Numbered from the stretch's first letter, positions 1 to 7,187 are shown. The stretch: 64,000 nt of DNA from an uncultured Aquimarina sp. (GCA_947503835.1 CANNFM010000011.1:62001-126000); one strand, 5' to 3'. The notes: generated from the letters alone by a model not told the origin. A program made the numbers and translations.

Positions 1-416
1 GTAGTTCCGTCGGTAGTAATTAATGTTTGCCCTTTGTATAGCTTCAGGTCTTCAAAATAATCGGGAGAGAGAATAATATTTTCTGATTCATTTAGTATGA
101 TATCTTTACCATCATAATTCTCTATTATTTGTGGGTTAACATTGGCTCCTGTAAAATCGGGAGTAGTATCAAAATGAGATATAAAACCAATAGTAGGTAC
201 CTTCTTATCTATATTAGAAGGTAATGTTGCCATGATGTAGGCATTCTCATCAATCGTTACTTCGCTTAATCCAATTGCTTTTAGTTCTTCTACTAACTTA
301 TTTGCCAAATCCCATTGCTTATTGGTGCTAGGAGTGGTATTGCTTTCTGGATCACTTTCGGTGTCGATCGTTACATAACTTATAAACCTATTTATGATAT
401 GTTTTTTTGAAATCAT
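1..416 (-). CDS. pepT: Peptidase T (tripeptide aminopeptidase), 3' end outside window
   Basis: Translating the minus strand from the ATG at 416 gives 138 codons that run off the left edge; the full enzyme is normally about 410 residues. The start matches peptidase T closely: an N-terminal helix with INRFISYVTIDTESD, then PSTNKQWDLANKL, then SHFDTTPDFTG. The His of the SHxDT motif is the first zinc ligand of M20B peptidases. The visible part stops at TLITTDGT, just before the second metal-binding stretch. PepT is a cytosolic zinc exopeptidase that removes the N-terminal residue of tripeptides. It is divergent from pyrD across a 91-bp gap. Family assignment is secure; the catalytic half cannot be checked here. 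Confidence 0.93.
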   Translation of the reverse strand, partial: MISKKHIINRFISYVTIDTESDPESNTTPSTNKQWDLANKLVEELKAIGLSEVTIDENAYIMATLPSNIDKKVPTIGFISHFDTTPDFTGANVNPQIIENYDGKDIILNESENIILSPDYFEDLKLYKGQTLITTDGT

Positions 417-479
417 GAAGTATTACATTTATTGGATAAAGATTTCAAAAATAAGCTTTTATTAGAGCCTTCTAAAACT

Positions 480-487
480 TATTTTTG
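480..487 (+). promoter_or_regulatory. -7 box for pyrD
   Basis: TATTTTTG fits the Bacteroidota -7 consensus TAnnTTTG and lies 20 bp before the pyrD ATG. No TTG was found at the usual 17-23 bp upstream distance, so only the -7 element is supported. Confidence 0.4.
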
Positions 488-507
488 CGCAAGCAAAATC
501 ATCAGCA

Positions 508-1530
508 ATGTATAAACTTCTAGTTCGTTCAATACTATTCGGGTTTGACCCTGAAAATGTACACCATTTTACGTTTAAAATGATCCGTTTTTTTTCTAAA
601 ATCCCTTTGATGTCATCAATAATAAGAGGGGTATATCATACCAATAATTCGAAGTTAGAAAGAGAGGTTTTTGGGTTGAAATTTAAAAACCCGGTTGGGT
701 TAGCTGCTGGGTTTGATAAAGATGCTAAGTTATTTAATGAGCTATCTGATTTTGGCTTTGGTTTTGTTGAGATTGGGACTTTGACTCCAAAACCGCAAGA
801 GGGGAATCCTAAAAAACGATTATTCAGACTTAAAAAAGATAGTGCAATTATCAATAGAATGGGGTTTAATAATGGCGGAGTAGAAAATGCGGTTAAGAGA
901 TTAAAAAAGAATAAAGGAGTACTAATTGGTGGTAATATCGGTAAGAATAAGATAACTCCTAATGAAAATGCAGTAGAAGACTACACTATATGTTTTGATG
1001 CTTTATTTGATCATGTAGATTATTTTGTAGTAAATGTAAGCTCTCCAAATACCCCAAATCTAAGAGCGTTACAGGACAAAGAGCCGCTAACAAAACTTTT
1101 AAAGACCTTACAAGAGAAAAATCTACAGAGACCAAGCCAAAAACCTATTTTATTAAAAATAGCCCCTGATTTAACCGATGAACAGCTATTGGATATTATC
1201 GAAATCATTAAGGAAACTAAAATCGCAGGAGTGATAGCCACAAATACTACGATTTCTCGCGAAGGTTTGAAGTCAGAATCAGTATTGTTAAATGAAACAG
1301 GAGGACTTAGTGGTAAGCCATTAGCGGTTAGATCTACAGAAGTAATTCGATTTTTATCTGAAAAAAGCAACAAAGCTTTCCCGATTATTGGAGTAGGGGG
1401 TATACATTCTGCTCAGGATGCTATAGAAAAACTTGAAGCTGGCGCTAGCTTGGTGCAATTGTATACTGGTTTTATTTATGAAGGGCCTAAGTTGATCAAG
1501 GATATAAATAAAGCGATACTAAACCAATAG
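508..1530 (+). CDS. pyrD: Dihydroorotate dehydrogenase (quinone), class 2
   Basis: A 340-residue protein, the usual length for class 2 PyrD. It oxidises dihydroorotate to orotate in pyrimidine synthesis and passes electrons through FMN to membrane quinone. The class-specific hydrophobic N-terminal helical extension precedes the barrel. Visible motifs are NPVGLAAGFDKDA (about residues 61-73), NRMGFNN, and NVSSPNTPNLR carrying the catalytic Ser of class 2 enzymes. The C-terminal phosphate-binding loop GVGGIHSAQDA is also present. The ATG start gives a normal N-terminus. The LysE-type exporter gene begins 5 bp after its stop, so the two are probably co-transcribed, though no functional link is evident. 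Confidence 0.97.
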   Translation: MYKLLVRSILFGFDPENVHHFTFKMIRFFSKIPLMSSIIRGVYHTNNSKLEREVFGLKFKNPVGLAAGFDKDAKLFNELSDFGFGFVEIGTLTPKPQEGNPKKRLFRLKKDSAIINRMGFNNGGVENAVKRLKKNKGVLIGGNIGKNKITPNENAVEDYTICFDALFDHVDYFVVNVSSPNTPNLRALQDKEPLTKLLKTLQEKNLQRPSQKPILLKIAPDLTDEQLLDIIEIIKETKIAGVIATNTTISREGLKSESVLLNETGGLSGKPLAVRSTEVIRFLSEKSNKAFPIIGVGGIHSAQDAIEKLEAGASLVQLYTGFIYEGPKLIKDINKAILNQ

Positions 1531-1535
1531 ATGTA

Positions 1536-2168
1536 ATGGATATTAATTACGAAATTCTTTATACGTTTATTATTGCTTCTTCTGTTTTAGCCTTTTCTCC
1601 GGGGCCAGACAATATTTTTGTGTTGATGCAGAGTATGGTGAATGGCAAAAAATATGGATTGGCTGTCGTTGCAGGGCTAATGACGGGATGTTTTGTGCAC
1701 ACAACCTTAGTAGCATTTGGGGTGTCGGCTCTTATTAAACAAAGCGATACTCTGTTTTTTGTAATAAAGCTTTTTGGAGCGTTATATTTATTTTTTCTGG
1801 CTTTTAAAGTACTTAAAAGTGAATCGACAATACAACTTTCTGGAGAAACAGTAGAGAAAAAGAGTTTAGGTCAACTGTATAGGCAAGGTTTTATTATGAA
1901 TGTATTAAACCCTAAAGTGTCGATATTTTTTTTGGCCTTCTTTCCTGGGTTTTTGTTTAGCGAAACGTTGAGCAGTGTTTCTCAATTTTATGTATTGGGA
2001 ACATTATTTGTGATTGATGGTATTATTATTTTTGGCCTGATTGCTATATTATCTGGGGCTATTTCTAAATATATTAAGCAAAATTCTAAGGTAGGAGTGT
2101 TTTTAAAATGGCTGCAGATTATTGTCTTTATAGGAATCGGAATTTTTATCTTATTTTCTGAAAAATAA
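1536..2168 (+). CDS. LysE/RhtB family amino-acid exporter
   Basis: A 210-residue inner-membrane protein with about six hydrophobic segments. It carries the LysE-family N-terminal motif FSPGPDNIFVL in the first helix and NPKVSIFFLAFFPGF in the middle, the two hallmark stretches of LysE/RhtB translocators. Such proteins export amino acids or their analogues by proton antiport. The substrate cannot be read from the sequence. It starts 5 bp after pyrD, suggesting one transcript. The name LysE describes the family, not lysine specificity. Confidence 0.9.
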   Translation: MDINYEILYTFIIASSVLAFSPGPDNIFVLMQSMVNGKKYGLAVVAGLMTGCFVHTTLVAFGVSALIKQSDTLFFVIKLFGALYLFFLAFKVLKSESTIQLSGETVEKKSLGQLYRQGFIMNVLNPKVSIFFLAFFPGFLFSETLSSVSQFYVLGTLFVIDGIIIFGLIAILSGAISKYIKQNSKVGVFLKWLQIIVFIGIGIFILFSEK

Positions 2169-2217
2169 TCATACTTTTATACTCTAAGTCGAACTTCTTT
2201 TGTTTTGATGCTCTAAA

Positions 2218-3084
2218 ATGGCCGAAAAAGTAAAAATTATTGAATGCCCAAGAGATGCTATGCAAGGCATAAAGGAGTTTATTCCTACCGAAGAAAAGGT
2301 CCAGTACATTCAATCTCTACTACGTTGCGGTTTTGATACTATCGATTTTGGTAGTTTTGTATCTCCTAAAGCCATACCACAAATGGTAGATACAGCAGAG
2401 GTTTTATCACAATTAGATTTGTCAAGTACAGAAAGTAAGCTTTTGGCAATCATTGCTAATGTAAGAGGCGCCAATGATGCTGCACAACATCCTGAAATCG
2501 ATTATTTAGGATATCCTTTCTCAATTTCTGAGAACTTTCAGATGCGTAATACGCATAAGACTATTGCAGAATCTGTTGAAACATTACAAGAAATCTTAAA
2601 TATAGCGGTTAAGGCAAATAAGAAAGTTGTAGCCTACCTTTCTATGGGGTTTGGTAATCCATATGGGGATCCTTGGGATGTAGATATTGTAGGAGAATGG
2701 ACAGAGAAACTGAGCAATATGGGTGTAAAGATTCTTTCGTTATCTGATACAGTAGGAACATCTACACCAGAAATAATAGATTATTTATTTTCTAATCTAA
2801 TCTCCAAATACCCTGAGATAGAATTCGGAGCGCATTTGCATACTACACCTACTACATGGCATGAGAAAGTAGATGCAGCATATAAAGCTGGGTGTAGGCG
2901 ATTTGATGGCGCAATTCAAGGATTTGGTGGTTGCCCAATGGCAAAAGATGAACTCACAGGTAATATGCCTACCGAGCGTATGGTTTCCTATTTTACTTCA
3001 GTAAAAGCAGATACTAATGTAAGACCGATGAGTTTTGAATCTTCATATAATGAAGCAACAAAAATATTTTCAAGGTATCATTAG
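2218..3084 (+). CDS. mvaB: Hydroxymethylglutaryl-CoA lyase
   Basis: A 288-residue TIM-barrel enzyme of the DRE-TIM superfamily. HMG-CoA lyase cleaves HMG-CoA to acetoacetate and acetyl-CoA at the end of leucine degradation. The catalytic Arg sits in IIECPRDAMQ near the N-terminus, the metal-binding HLH is in GAHLHTTP, and the catalytic Cys is in GFGGCPMAKDELTGN. The usual DGLQNE after PRD is replaced by DAMQGI, a variation to note but compatible with the fold. The gene stands alone after a 49-bp gap, without the rest of a leucine pathway nearby. A related acyl-CoA lyase or synthase is the only realistic alternative. Confidence 0.88.
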   Translation: MAEKVKIIECPRDAMQGIKEFIPTEEKVQYIQSLLRCGFDTIDFGSFVSPKAIPQMVDTAEVLSQLDLSSTESKLLAIIANVRGANDAAQHPEIDYLGYPFSISENFQMRNTHKTIAESVETLQEILNIAVKANKKVVAYLSMGFGNPYGDPWDVDIVGEWTEKLSNMGVKILSLSDTVGTSTPEIIDYLFSNLISKYPEIEFGAHLHTTPTTWHEKVDAAYKAGCRRFDGAIQGFGGCPMAKDELTGNMPTERMVSYFTSVKADTNVRPMSFESSYNEATKIFSRYH

Positions 3085-3142
3085 TGTGTAGATTGTTTAC
3101 ATTCAAATAGTTAAAAAAAACCTTCCTTTAGTTTCTAGAATT

Positions 3143-3163
3143 AATTTAGATTTAATATAAATA
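3143..3163. promoter_or_regulatory. Upstream half of a paired operator (Fur-like palindrome)
   Basis: Contains TTTAGATTTAATATAAA (3145-3161), an imperfect 17-bp palindrome of the form TTTAgATTwAATcTAAA. It lies directly before the -33 element of the porin promoter. The 21-bp segment is repeated in inverted orientation at 3215-3235 with 19 of 21 matches. A Fur-type regulator is inferred from the shape of the site and the ferritin nearby. Confidence 0.55.
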
Positions 3164-3166
3164 AAG

Positions 3167-3197
3167 TTTGCCAAATTCATTTTGATGAATATATTTG
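3167..3197 (+). promoter_or_regulatory. Porin promoter, TTTG-N19-TATATTTG
   Basis: TTTG at 3167-3170 and TATATTTG at 3190-3197 are separated by 19 bp, a full match to the Bacteroidota primary-sigma promoter. Transcription should start near 3203, leaving a leader of about 35 nt to the ATG at 3238. The promoter sits between two inverted copies of one operator. Confidence 0.75.
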
Positions 3198-3214
3198 CAG
3201 TCAAATTAATTAAC

Positions 3215-3235
3215 TATTTATATTAAGTCTAAATA
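3215..3235. promoter_or_regulatory. Downstream half of the paired operator
   Basis: Contains TTTATATTAAGTCTAAA (3217-3233), the inverted partner of the site at 3145-3161. It lies between the predicted transcription start and the porin ATG, a position where a bound repressor would block elongation or, with the upstream site, loop out the promoter. Confidence 0.55.
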
Positions 3236-3237
3236 AA

Positions 3238-4416
3238 ATGAAATACAAATTAACGCTACTGTTTTTAACTATAACTTTTGTTGGGTTTGCTCAAACGGCA
3301 CAAGATTCAATTCAATTAGATCCTCAAAAGCAAATTAATGCAGCTCAACGTATCCTTTCTGGAAACTATGGTGGAGCCGTAACTGTAGGTGCCTATGGCG
3401 AAGTGTTATATAATCAACCTGAAGGAGATAATGGAGAATTAGATGTACAACGTTTGGTACTACTTTTTGGGTATAGATTTAATGATCAAGTGCAATTTGT
3501 TACAGAAGTTGAATTTGAACATGTAGAAGAAGTTTTTATTGAACAAGCTTTTGTGAATTATAATGTTGCTGATAATGTTAACCTACGAGGGGGATTAATG
3601 TTAGTACCTATGGGTATTGTAAATGAATTTCATGAACCAACTACCTTTAATGGTACAGAACGACCTGCAATGGACAATGTAATTGTACCAACCACCTGGA
3701 GAGAAATTGGTATTGGTGTAAATGGTAGATTTAATAATCTTTCATTAGGATACCAAGCATACATTTTTAATGGATTCAAGTCTACCGAATCTGATGGAGA
3801 AGGAGGAGTTAATGGATTTTTAAAAGGTTCTAATGGATTGCGTGGAGGACGCCAGAAAGCAATACGGTCTACAATTGATAGCCCTACATTCTCGGCTAAA
3901 TTAGATTATTATGGATTACCGGGATTGCGTTTAGGACTGTCTGGATACTTTGGGCAAACACAAGCAGAAGATGATGTTGAAGAGCTTGATGGAGCAAATG
4001 TTGGAATTTCGATGGTAGGTTTTGACGCTCGTTATGCATATCAAAGGTTTACCGCCAGAGGACAGTTTATCTATGCATCTCTGTCTGATACCGAAGAATA
4101 TAATACGTTGGCAGAAAAGGATTTAGGTAGTGCTTTAATGGGATGGTATGCAGAGGTTGCGTATAATTTGTTGCCTACCGCTAAAAAGCAAAAATTATTC
4201 GCATTTGCACGTTATGAAGAGTATGATACTCATGCAGATACAGACGGTAGTCTAGAACAAAACGATGCATACGATAGAACAGATATTACTACTGGCTTAA
4301 GCTATCATATTGCTCCTGGAGTAGTATTGAAAGGAGATTATCAATTTAGAGATAATGCTTTATCTGGTAGTGATGTAGATGATAGACTTAACTTTGGTAT
4401 CGGAGTTTGGTTCTAA
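3238..4416 (+). CDS. Outer-membrane porin-like beta-barrel protein
   Basis: A 392-residue protein with a clear signal peptide (residues 1-18, ending FVGFAQ) followed by alternating amphipathic strands through to a C-terminal Phe (GIGVWF), as expected for an outer-membrane barrel. The segment starting GAYGEVLYN, with QAFVNYNVADNVNLRGG, resembles the OprO/OprP-like porins widespread in Flavobacteriia. The solute is unknown. It is expressed from its own promoter, bracketed by Fur-like sites, and followed by a strong terminator. Downstream genes encode an FMN-binding protein, a 4-TM protein and ferritin. Entry of an iron complex or a reductant is an inference from that context only. Confidence 0.75.
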   Translation: MKYKLTLLFLTITFVGFAQTAQDSIQLDPQKQINAAQRILSGNYGGAVTVGAYGEVLYNQPEGDNGELDVQRLVLLFGYRFNDQVQFVTEVEFEHVEEVFIEQAFVNYNVADNVNLRGGLMLVPMGIVNEFHEPTTFNGTERPAMDNVIVPTTWREIGIGVNGRFNNLSLGYQAYIFNGFKSTESDGEGGVNGFLKGSNGLRGGRQKAIRSTIDSPTFSAKLDYYGLPGLRLGLSGYFGQTQAEDDVEELDGANVGISMVGFDARYAYQRFTARGQFIYASLSDTEEYNTLAEKDLGSALMGWYAEVAYNLLPTAKKQKLFAFARYEEYDTHADTDGSLEQNDAYDRTDITTGLSYHIAPGVVLKGDYQFRDNALSGSDVDDRLNFGIGVWF

Positions 4417-4443
4417 TATTTAATGATTGAAAAGTGTTTTTTA

Positions 4444-4476
4444 CCTCATAGGCTTACCAAAAGCCTATGAGGTTTT
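4444..4476 (+). terminator. Rho-independent terminator after the porin
   Basis: A perfect 12-bp stem (CCTCATAGGCTT at 4444-4455 with AAGCCTATGAGG at 4461-4472), loop ACCAA, followed by TTTT. It separates the porin transcript from the FMN-binding gene. Confidence 0.85.
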
Positions 4477-4529
4477 GATACTTTATAAATTTGGTTTGTT
4501 TTTTGCTTTATAGATAATTAGTTTTTAAA

Positions 4530-4537
4530 TACTTTTG
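4530..4537 (+). promoter_or_regulatory. -7 box immediately before the FMN-binding gene
   Basis: TACTTTTG fits TAnnTTTG but ends only 4 bp before the ATG at 4542. A start site at the normal distance would make the mRNA nearly leaderless, or would favour the in-frame ATG at 4554. No well-spaced -33 TTG was seen. Confidence 0.45.
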
Positions 4538-4541
4538 CAAG

Positions 4542-5078
4542 ATGAAAATTAAAATGTTAGGAACGCTTCTAGTAATAGTAGCTTTTACATTAACTTCATT
4601 TACAGATCACTCTAAGAAAATAGAGAAAAAAGTAAATAAAGAAATTACCAATCATTTTGGTACTGAAGAATTCTCAACAGAAGTTATACATATTTCTGAA
4701 GCGGATAATAATTCTGTAAAGTCAGAATTTGGAAAAAAGAATCTATTAAAGATTACCAATGCAGATGGGATTATGGGGTATGCATATATTGGTAATGCTC
4801 CTAGTAAGACGGCAACATTTGATTACCTGGTGATTTTTGATACAGAATATACTATTACTATATCTAAAGTTTTAATCTATCGTGAAGAGTACGGGGGAGA
4901 AATTGGGAGCAAACGTTGGTTAAAGCAATTTATAGGCAAAACCTTAAATGATGAGGTCGTTTTTCCAGGAAATATTGATGCAATTTCTGGAGCCACAATT
5001 TCTGTTAGATCTATGAGTATGGCTCTGGGTAATCTGCTTGAAAGTGTAAAAATACTTCACCAAAAAGAGGCAATTTAA
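4542..5078 (+). CDS. Extracytoplasmic FMN-binding domain protein (flavinylation target)
   Basis: A 178-residue protein with an N-terminal hydrophobic signal or anchor (residues 3-20) and an FMN-binding domain like that of NqrC/RnfG. The flavinylation motif is D146-A-I-S-G-A-T152, an exact fit to the ApbE target pattern D-x-x-(S/T)-G-A-(S/T). Thr152 should therefore carry covalent FMN. The installing enzyme ApbE is encoded at 7853-8848. The stop overlaps the ATG of the following 4-TM gene by one base, so the two are translated together and probably form one electron-transfer unit. A role in periplasmic or surface reduction, for example of ferric iron, is inference. Confidence 0.85.
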   Translation: MKIKMLGTLLVIVAFTLTSFTDHSKKIEKKVNKEITNHFGTEEFSTEVIHISEADNNSVKSEFGKKNLLKITNADGIMGYAYIGNAPSKTATFDYLVIFDTEYTITISKVLIYREEYGGEIGSKRWLKQFIGKTLNDEVVFPGNIDAISGATISVRSMSMALGNLLESVKILHQKEAI

Positions 5079-5566
5079 TGCAGTTTCACGGTTTAATACA
5101 TACACTATCTAAAGATATAAAACTGTTCATAGGAGCTTTTGTTATTGTATTAAGCATTGGGTATTTTACAGGATTACTGTTTGTAGGAGAAACTTCAACG
5201 TTGAACCCTAATGGTATTGAAGAAAATTACTTAGGTAATGAAGAAGATGAAAATGCCGAAGTAATGAAATTCAAAAAAGGAAGCAGAGAAATGCTTACCA
5301 TAATCCACACTCATATTTTATCAATGTCATTTATTTTTTTCTTGTTGGGAGGATTGTTGGCTATTACTTCTATACACAAGAAATTAAAATTATTTCTGAT
5401 GGTAGAGCCTTTTTTATCAATCATTCTAACCTTTGGAGGAATCTATTGTATATGGCTCGAGATTAGTTGGATGAAGTACGTAGTAATAATTTCGGGAACT
5501 TTTATGACCGTTAGTTTTACTTTGGGAGCTTTACTCGTATTCTGGCAATTATTTCAAAAAAAATAG
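5078..5566 (+). CDS. Four-helix membrane protein partnered with the FMN-binding protein
   Basis: A 162-residue inner-membrane protein with transmembrane segments at about 14-36, 73-97, 103-125 and 132-157 and an acidic loop (about 47-62) between the first two. His77 and His79 lie at the start of TM2 and His100 follows it, a layout that could bind heme or metal. I do not recognise a named family. Its start overlaps the FMN-binding gene by one base, which suggests a fixed partnership: a membrane electron conduit feeding the flavin is the simplest reading. Nothing in the sequence identifies the cofactor. Confidence 0.7.
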   Translation: MQFHGLIHTLSKDIKLFIGAFVIVLSIGYFTGLLFVGETSTLNPNGIEENYLGNEEDENAEVMKFKKGSREMLTIIHTHILSMSFIFFLLGGLLAITSIHKKLKLFLMVEPFLSIILTFGGIYCIWLEISWMKYVVIISGTFMTVSFTLGALLVFWQLFQKK

Positions 5567-5572
5567 AGAAAC

Positions 5573-5614
5573 ATTAACCTTTGTTTAATCAAAGAATTAA
5601 CTTTTGTTCAATCA
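5573..5614. repeat. Tandem 19-bp direct repeat before the PAS gene
   Basis: ATTAACCTTTGTTTAATCA (5573-5591) and ATTAACTTTTGTTCAATCA (5596-5614) match at 17 of 19 positions with a 23-bp period, just upstream of the -7 box at 5635-5642. Two phased copies, about two helical turns apart, suggest an activator or repressor site. Confidence 0.55.
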
Positions 5615-5634
5615 TAAGTGCAAGTTTAATTCTA

Positions 5635-5642
5635 TATTTTTG
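5635..5642 (+). promoter_or_regulatory. -7 box for the PAS gene
   Basis: TATTTTTG, a full TAnnTTTG match, ends 16 bp before the ATG at 5659. The nearest TTG upstream is 28 bp away, too far for a normal -33 element, in keeping with activator dependence through the adjacent direct repeat. Confidence 0.5.
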
Positions 5643-5658
5643 GTTAAAATGGTTTTTT

Positions 5659-6171
5659 ATGGAAGAGCTTAAAGGTTACGATCAAATGATGGCCAGGTAC
5701 TATGAGAAAATGAACAATTACTCATTACCTTTATTATCATGGGAGTTTTATGGTGAACATCATACTACACTTGAAAGCTTTAAAGATGACCTTAGTACAT
5801 TAAAAAAGCTTACCAAAAACTGGGAATTTACCAGGAACTATTCTAAAGAGTTTGTCGAGGAACAATCCGTGATCGTTATTACCAATCCAAATCTCAAAAT
5901 TGTTTACGCTTCGCAGAATATTAGAGATCTAAATGGATATTCACCAGAAGAAGTCATAGGCAATTCTCCAAAAATGTTTCAAGGTAAAGGCACTTGCGCT
6001 GAAACATCTGCAAAGGTTAGAAACGCTGTAAATAATCACACTCCTTTCGAAGTTACTATTCTTAATTATCGAAAAGACTTAACTTCGTACCAATGTATTA
6101 TCAAAGGATTTCCTGTTCATGATAAAAAAGGAAAACTTATTAATTATATCGCCTTTGAGAAGGCGGCGTAA
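5659..6171 (+). CDS. PAS domain protein
   Basis: A 170-residue cytoplasmic protein. Residues 1-65 are a helical region with the motif MARYYEKMNNYSLPL; a PAS fold follows, with NPNLKIVYASQNIRDLNGYSPEEVIG and SPKMFQGKGT. It resembles LOV-type PAS domains but lacks the NCRFLQ cysteine, so blue-light flavin chemistry is not supported. No output domain follows, so it must act by protein-protein contact. I start it at ATG 5659: the 26-codon TTG extension upstream would overlap the promoter and repeat. It sits between the FMN redox pair and ferritin. A redox or oxygen-sensing role is possible but unproven. Confidence 0.75.
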   Translation: MEELKGYDQMMARYYEKMNNYSLPLLSWEFYGEHHTTLESFKDDLSTLKKLTKNWEFTRNYSKEFVEEQSVIVITNPNLKIVYASQNIRDLNGYSPEEVIGNSPKMFQGKGTCAETSAKVRNAVNNHTPFEVTILNYRKDLTSYQCIIKGFPVHDKKGKLINYIAFEKAA

Positions 6172-6260
6172 TCAATTATATATTGTGAGCAATCTAATAG
6201 ATGAATCATAGAATTTCTTGTCTAATATATTTTTAGACTATCCTGGGAGAAATCATTAAA

Positions 6261-6283
6261 TGGTCTAATTTTAAATTAAACCA
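6261..6283. promoter_or_regulatory. Operator-like palindrome upstream of ferritin
   Basis: A 23-bp near-perfect palindrome, TGGTyTAATTT / AAATTArACCA with one central base and one mismatched pair, centred about 86 bp before the ferritin ATG. No T-run follows, so it is more like a protein site than a terminator. Confidence 0.45.
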
Positions 6284-6357
6284 AAACATTAAAAACTCTC
6301 TCGTTATGAGTAATTAATTGTGTATTTTAGTTATTTGACTAATAATTGAAGTATACT

Positions 6358-6852
6358 ATGATACCAGAAATAGAAAAATTACTTAATGAGCAAATAAAAT
6401 TTGAAGCCAAAGCCTCTGCACAATATCTTTCTATGGCGAGTTGGGCAGATATTCGGGGATATAATGGTGTGGCCGATTTTTTTTATACACAGTCTGAAGA
6501 AGAGCGAGTGCACATGATTAAGTTGGTTAAGTTTATTAATGAACGAAGTGGTACCGCAGTAATCCCATCTATAGAAAAACCCAGAGATGATTTTAAATCT
6601 CTTATGGAGCTTTTTGAAACATTCCTTACCAGTGAAGAATTTGTTACAGCCAAGATTAATAATGTAATCTATGAGTGTCTTCAACACAAAGATTATAATG
6701 TTCATAATTTTATGCAATGGTATGTGGCAGAACAGCTAGAAGAAGAAGCAGTCGCACGTACTTTATTAGATAAATTAAAAATCATTGGAAATGATAAATC
6801 GGGACATTATTTATTTGATCGGGATATTAATACTTTTCAAGAAAATAAGTAA
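6358..6852 (+). CDS. Ferritin (FtnA-type iron storage protein)
   Basis: A 164-residue bacterial ferritin. Ferroxidase residues are in place: Glu16 in the first helix, Tyr23, Glu49 and His52 (EERVH) in the second, and further Glu/Gln residues in helices C and D (YECLQHKDYN, AEQLEEEA). It oxidises Fe(II) and stores it as ferric mineral in the cytoplasmic 24-mer. The ATG at 6358 is preferred over the TTG 12 bp upstream, which adds only four non-conserved residues. It has its own palindrome upstream and a terminator downstream. Its presence is the firmest evidence that this region deals with iron. Confidence 0.95.
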   Translation: MIPEIEKLLNEQIKFEAKASAQYLSMASWADIRGYNGVADFFYTQSEEERVHMIKLVKFINERSGTAVIPSIEKPRDDFKSLMELFETFLTSEEFVTAKINNVIYECLQHKDYNVHNFMQWYVAEQLEEEAVARTLLDKLKIIGNDKSGHYLFDRDINTFQENK

Positions 6853-6890
6853 GCTAAGTCTTTGTTAATAAGTTGATAAAGAAAAAACAT

Positions 6891-6918
6891 AGATTCCTTT
6901 TTTAGGAATCTTTTTTTT
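6891..6918 (+). terminator. Terminator after ferritin
   Basis: Stem AGATTCCT (6891-6898) and AGGAATCT (6904-6911), loop of five T, followed by an eight-T run. Confidence 0.85.
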
Positions 6919-6919
6919 A

Positions 6920-6951
6920 TATTTTTGCACCTTATTTAGATTTAATAAAAA
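6920..6951 (+). promoter_or_regulatory. Promoter -7 box and third Fur-like site before the Cys-rich peptide
   Basis: TATTTTTG at 6920-6927 is followed by TTTAGATTTAATAAAAA at 6935-6951. The first 13 bases of the latter equal the operator at 3145, and the second half is degenerate. The site covers the predicted transcription start, a repressor position. Confidence 0.5.
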
Positions 6952-6960
6952 TTAAAAAGA

Positions 6961-7104
6961 GTGCAAAGTACCAATACCCCATCATTATATTCTCCTTGTG
7001 CGGCCATGAATTGTGAAGTCGCTTGTGGAGGAAAAAAGAAGAAATGTTGTAAAAAATATAAGAAGAAAGGAAAATCAAACTGTAAAAGATGCCCTAAACT
7101 TTAA
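6961..7104 (+). CDS. Small Cys/Lys-rich peptide (47 aa)
   Basis: A 47-codon frame from GTG 6961 to TAA 7104, with an alternative ATG at 7006 giving 32 residues. It has seven Cys (13, 18, 22, 29, 30, 41, 44) and about 14 Lys/Arg; the second half alternates Lys clusters with CC and CxxC (KKCCKKY, NCKRCPK). There is no signal peptide. It has its own -7 box, a Fur-like site over the start, and a terminator at 7151. The Cys spacing suggests metal binding or disulfide chemistry, and the position beside ferritin hints at iron. I do not recognise a named family. The defined promoter and terminator argue for a real gene. Confidence 0.6.
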   Translation: MQSTNTPSLYSPCAAMNCEVACGGKKKKCCKKYKKKGKSNCKRCPKL

Positions 7105-7150
7105 TATAAGGGCTTTTATATACTGCAATGGATTCTAAATCCATTCTCAA

Positions 7151-7187
7151 AAAAACGGAAATACTGGTATGTATTTCCGTTTTTTTT
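7151..7187 (+). terminator. Terminator after the Cys-rich peptide
   Basis: Long stem AAAAACGGAAATAC (7151-7164) and GTATTTCCGTTTTT (7171-7184), loop TGGTAT, ending in a T-run; symmetric, so probably active both ways. A smaller hairpin (AATGGATT/AATCCATT, 7127-7145) lies just before it. Confidence 0.85.

Noticed and set aside
5581..5658. TTG-initiated 26-codon extension of the PAS protein
   Set aside because: It would run through the direct repeat and the -7 box; ATG 5659 begins the conserved part.
5881..6060. LOV photoreceptor domain
   Set aside because: The photoactive Cys motif NCRFLQ is absent; only a PAS call is supported.
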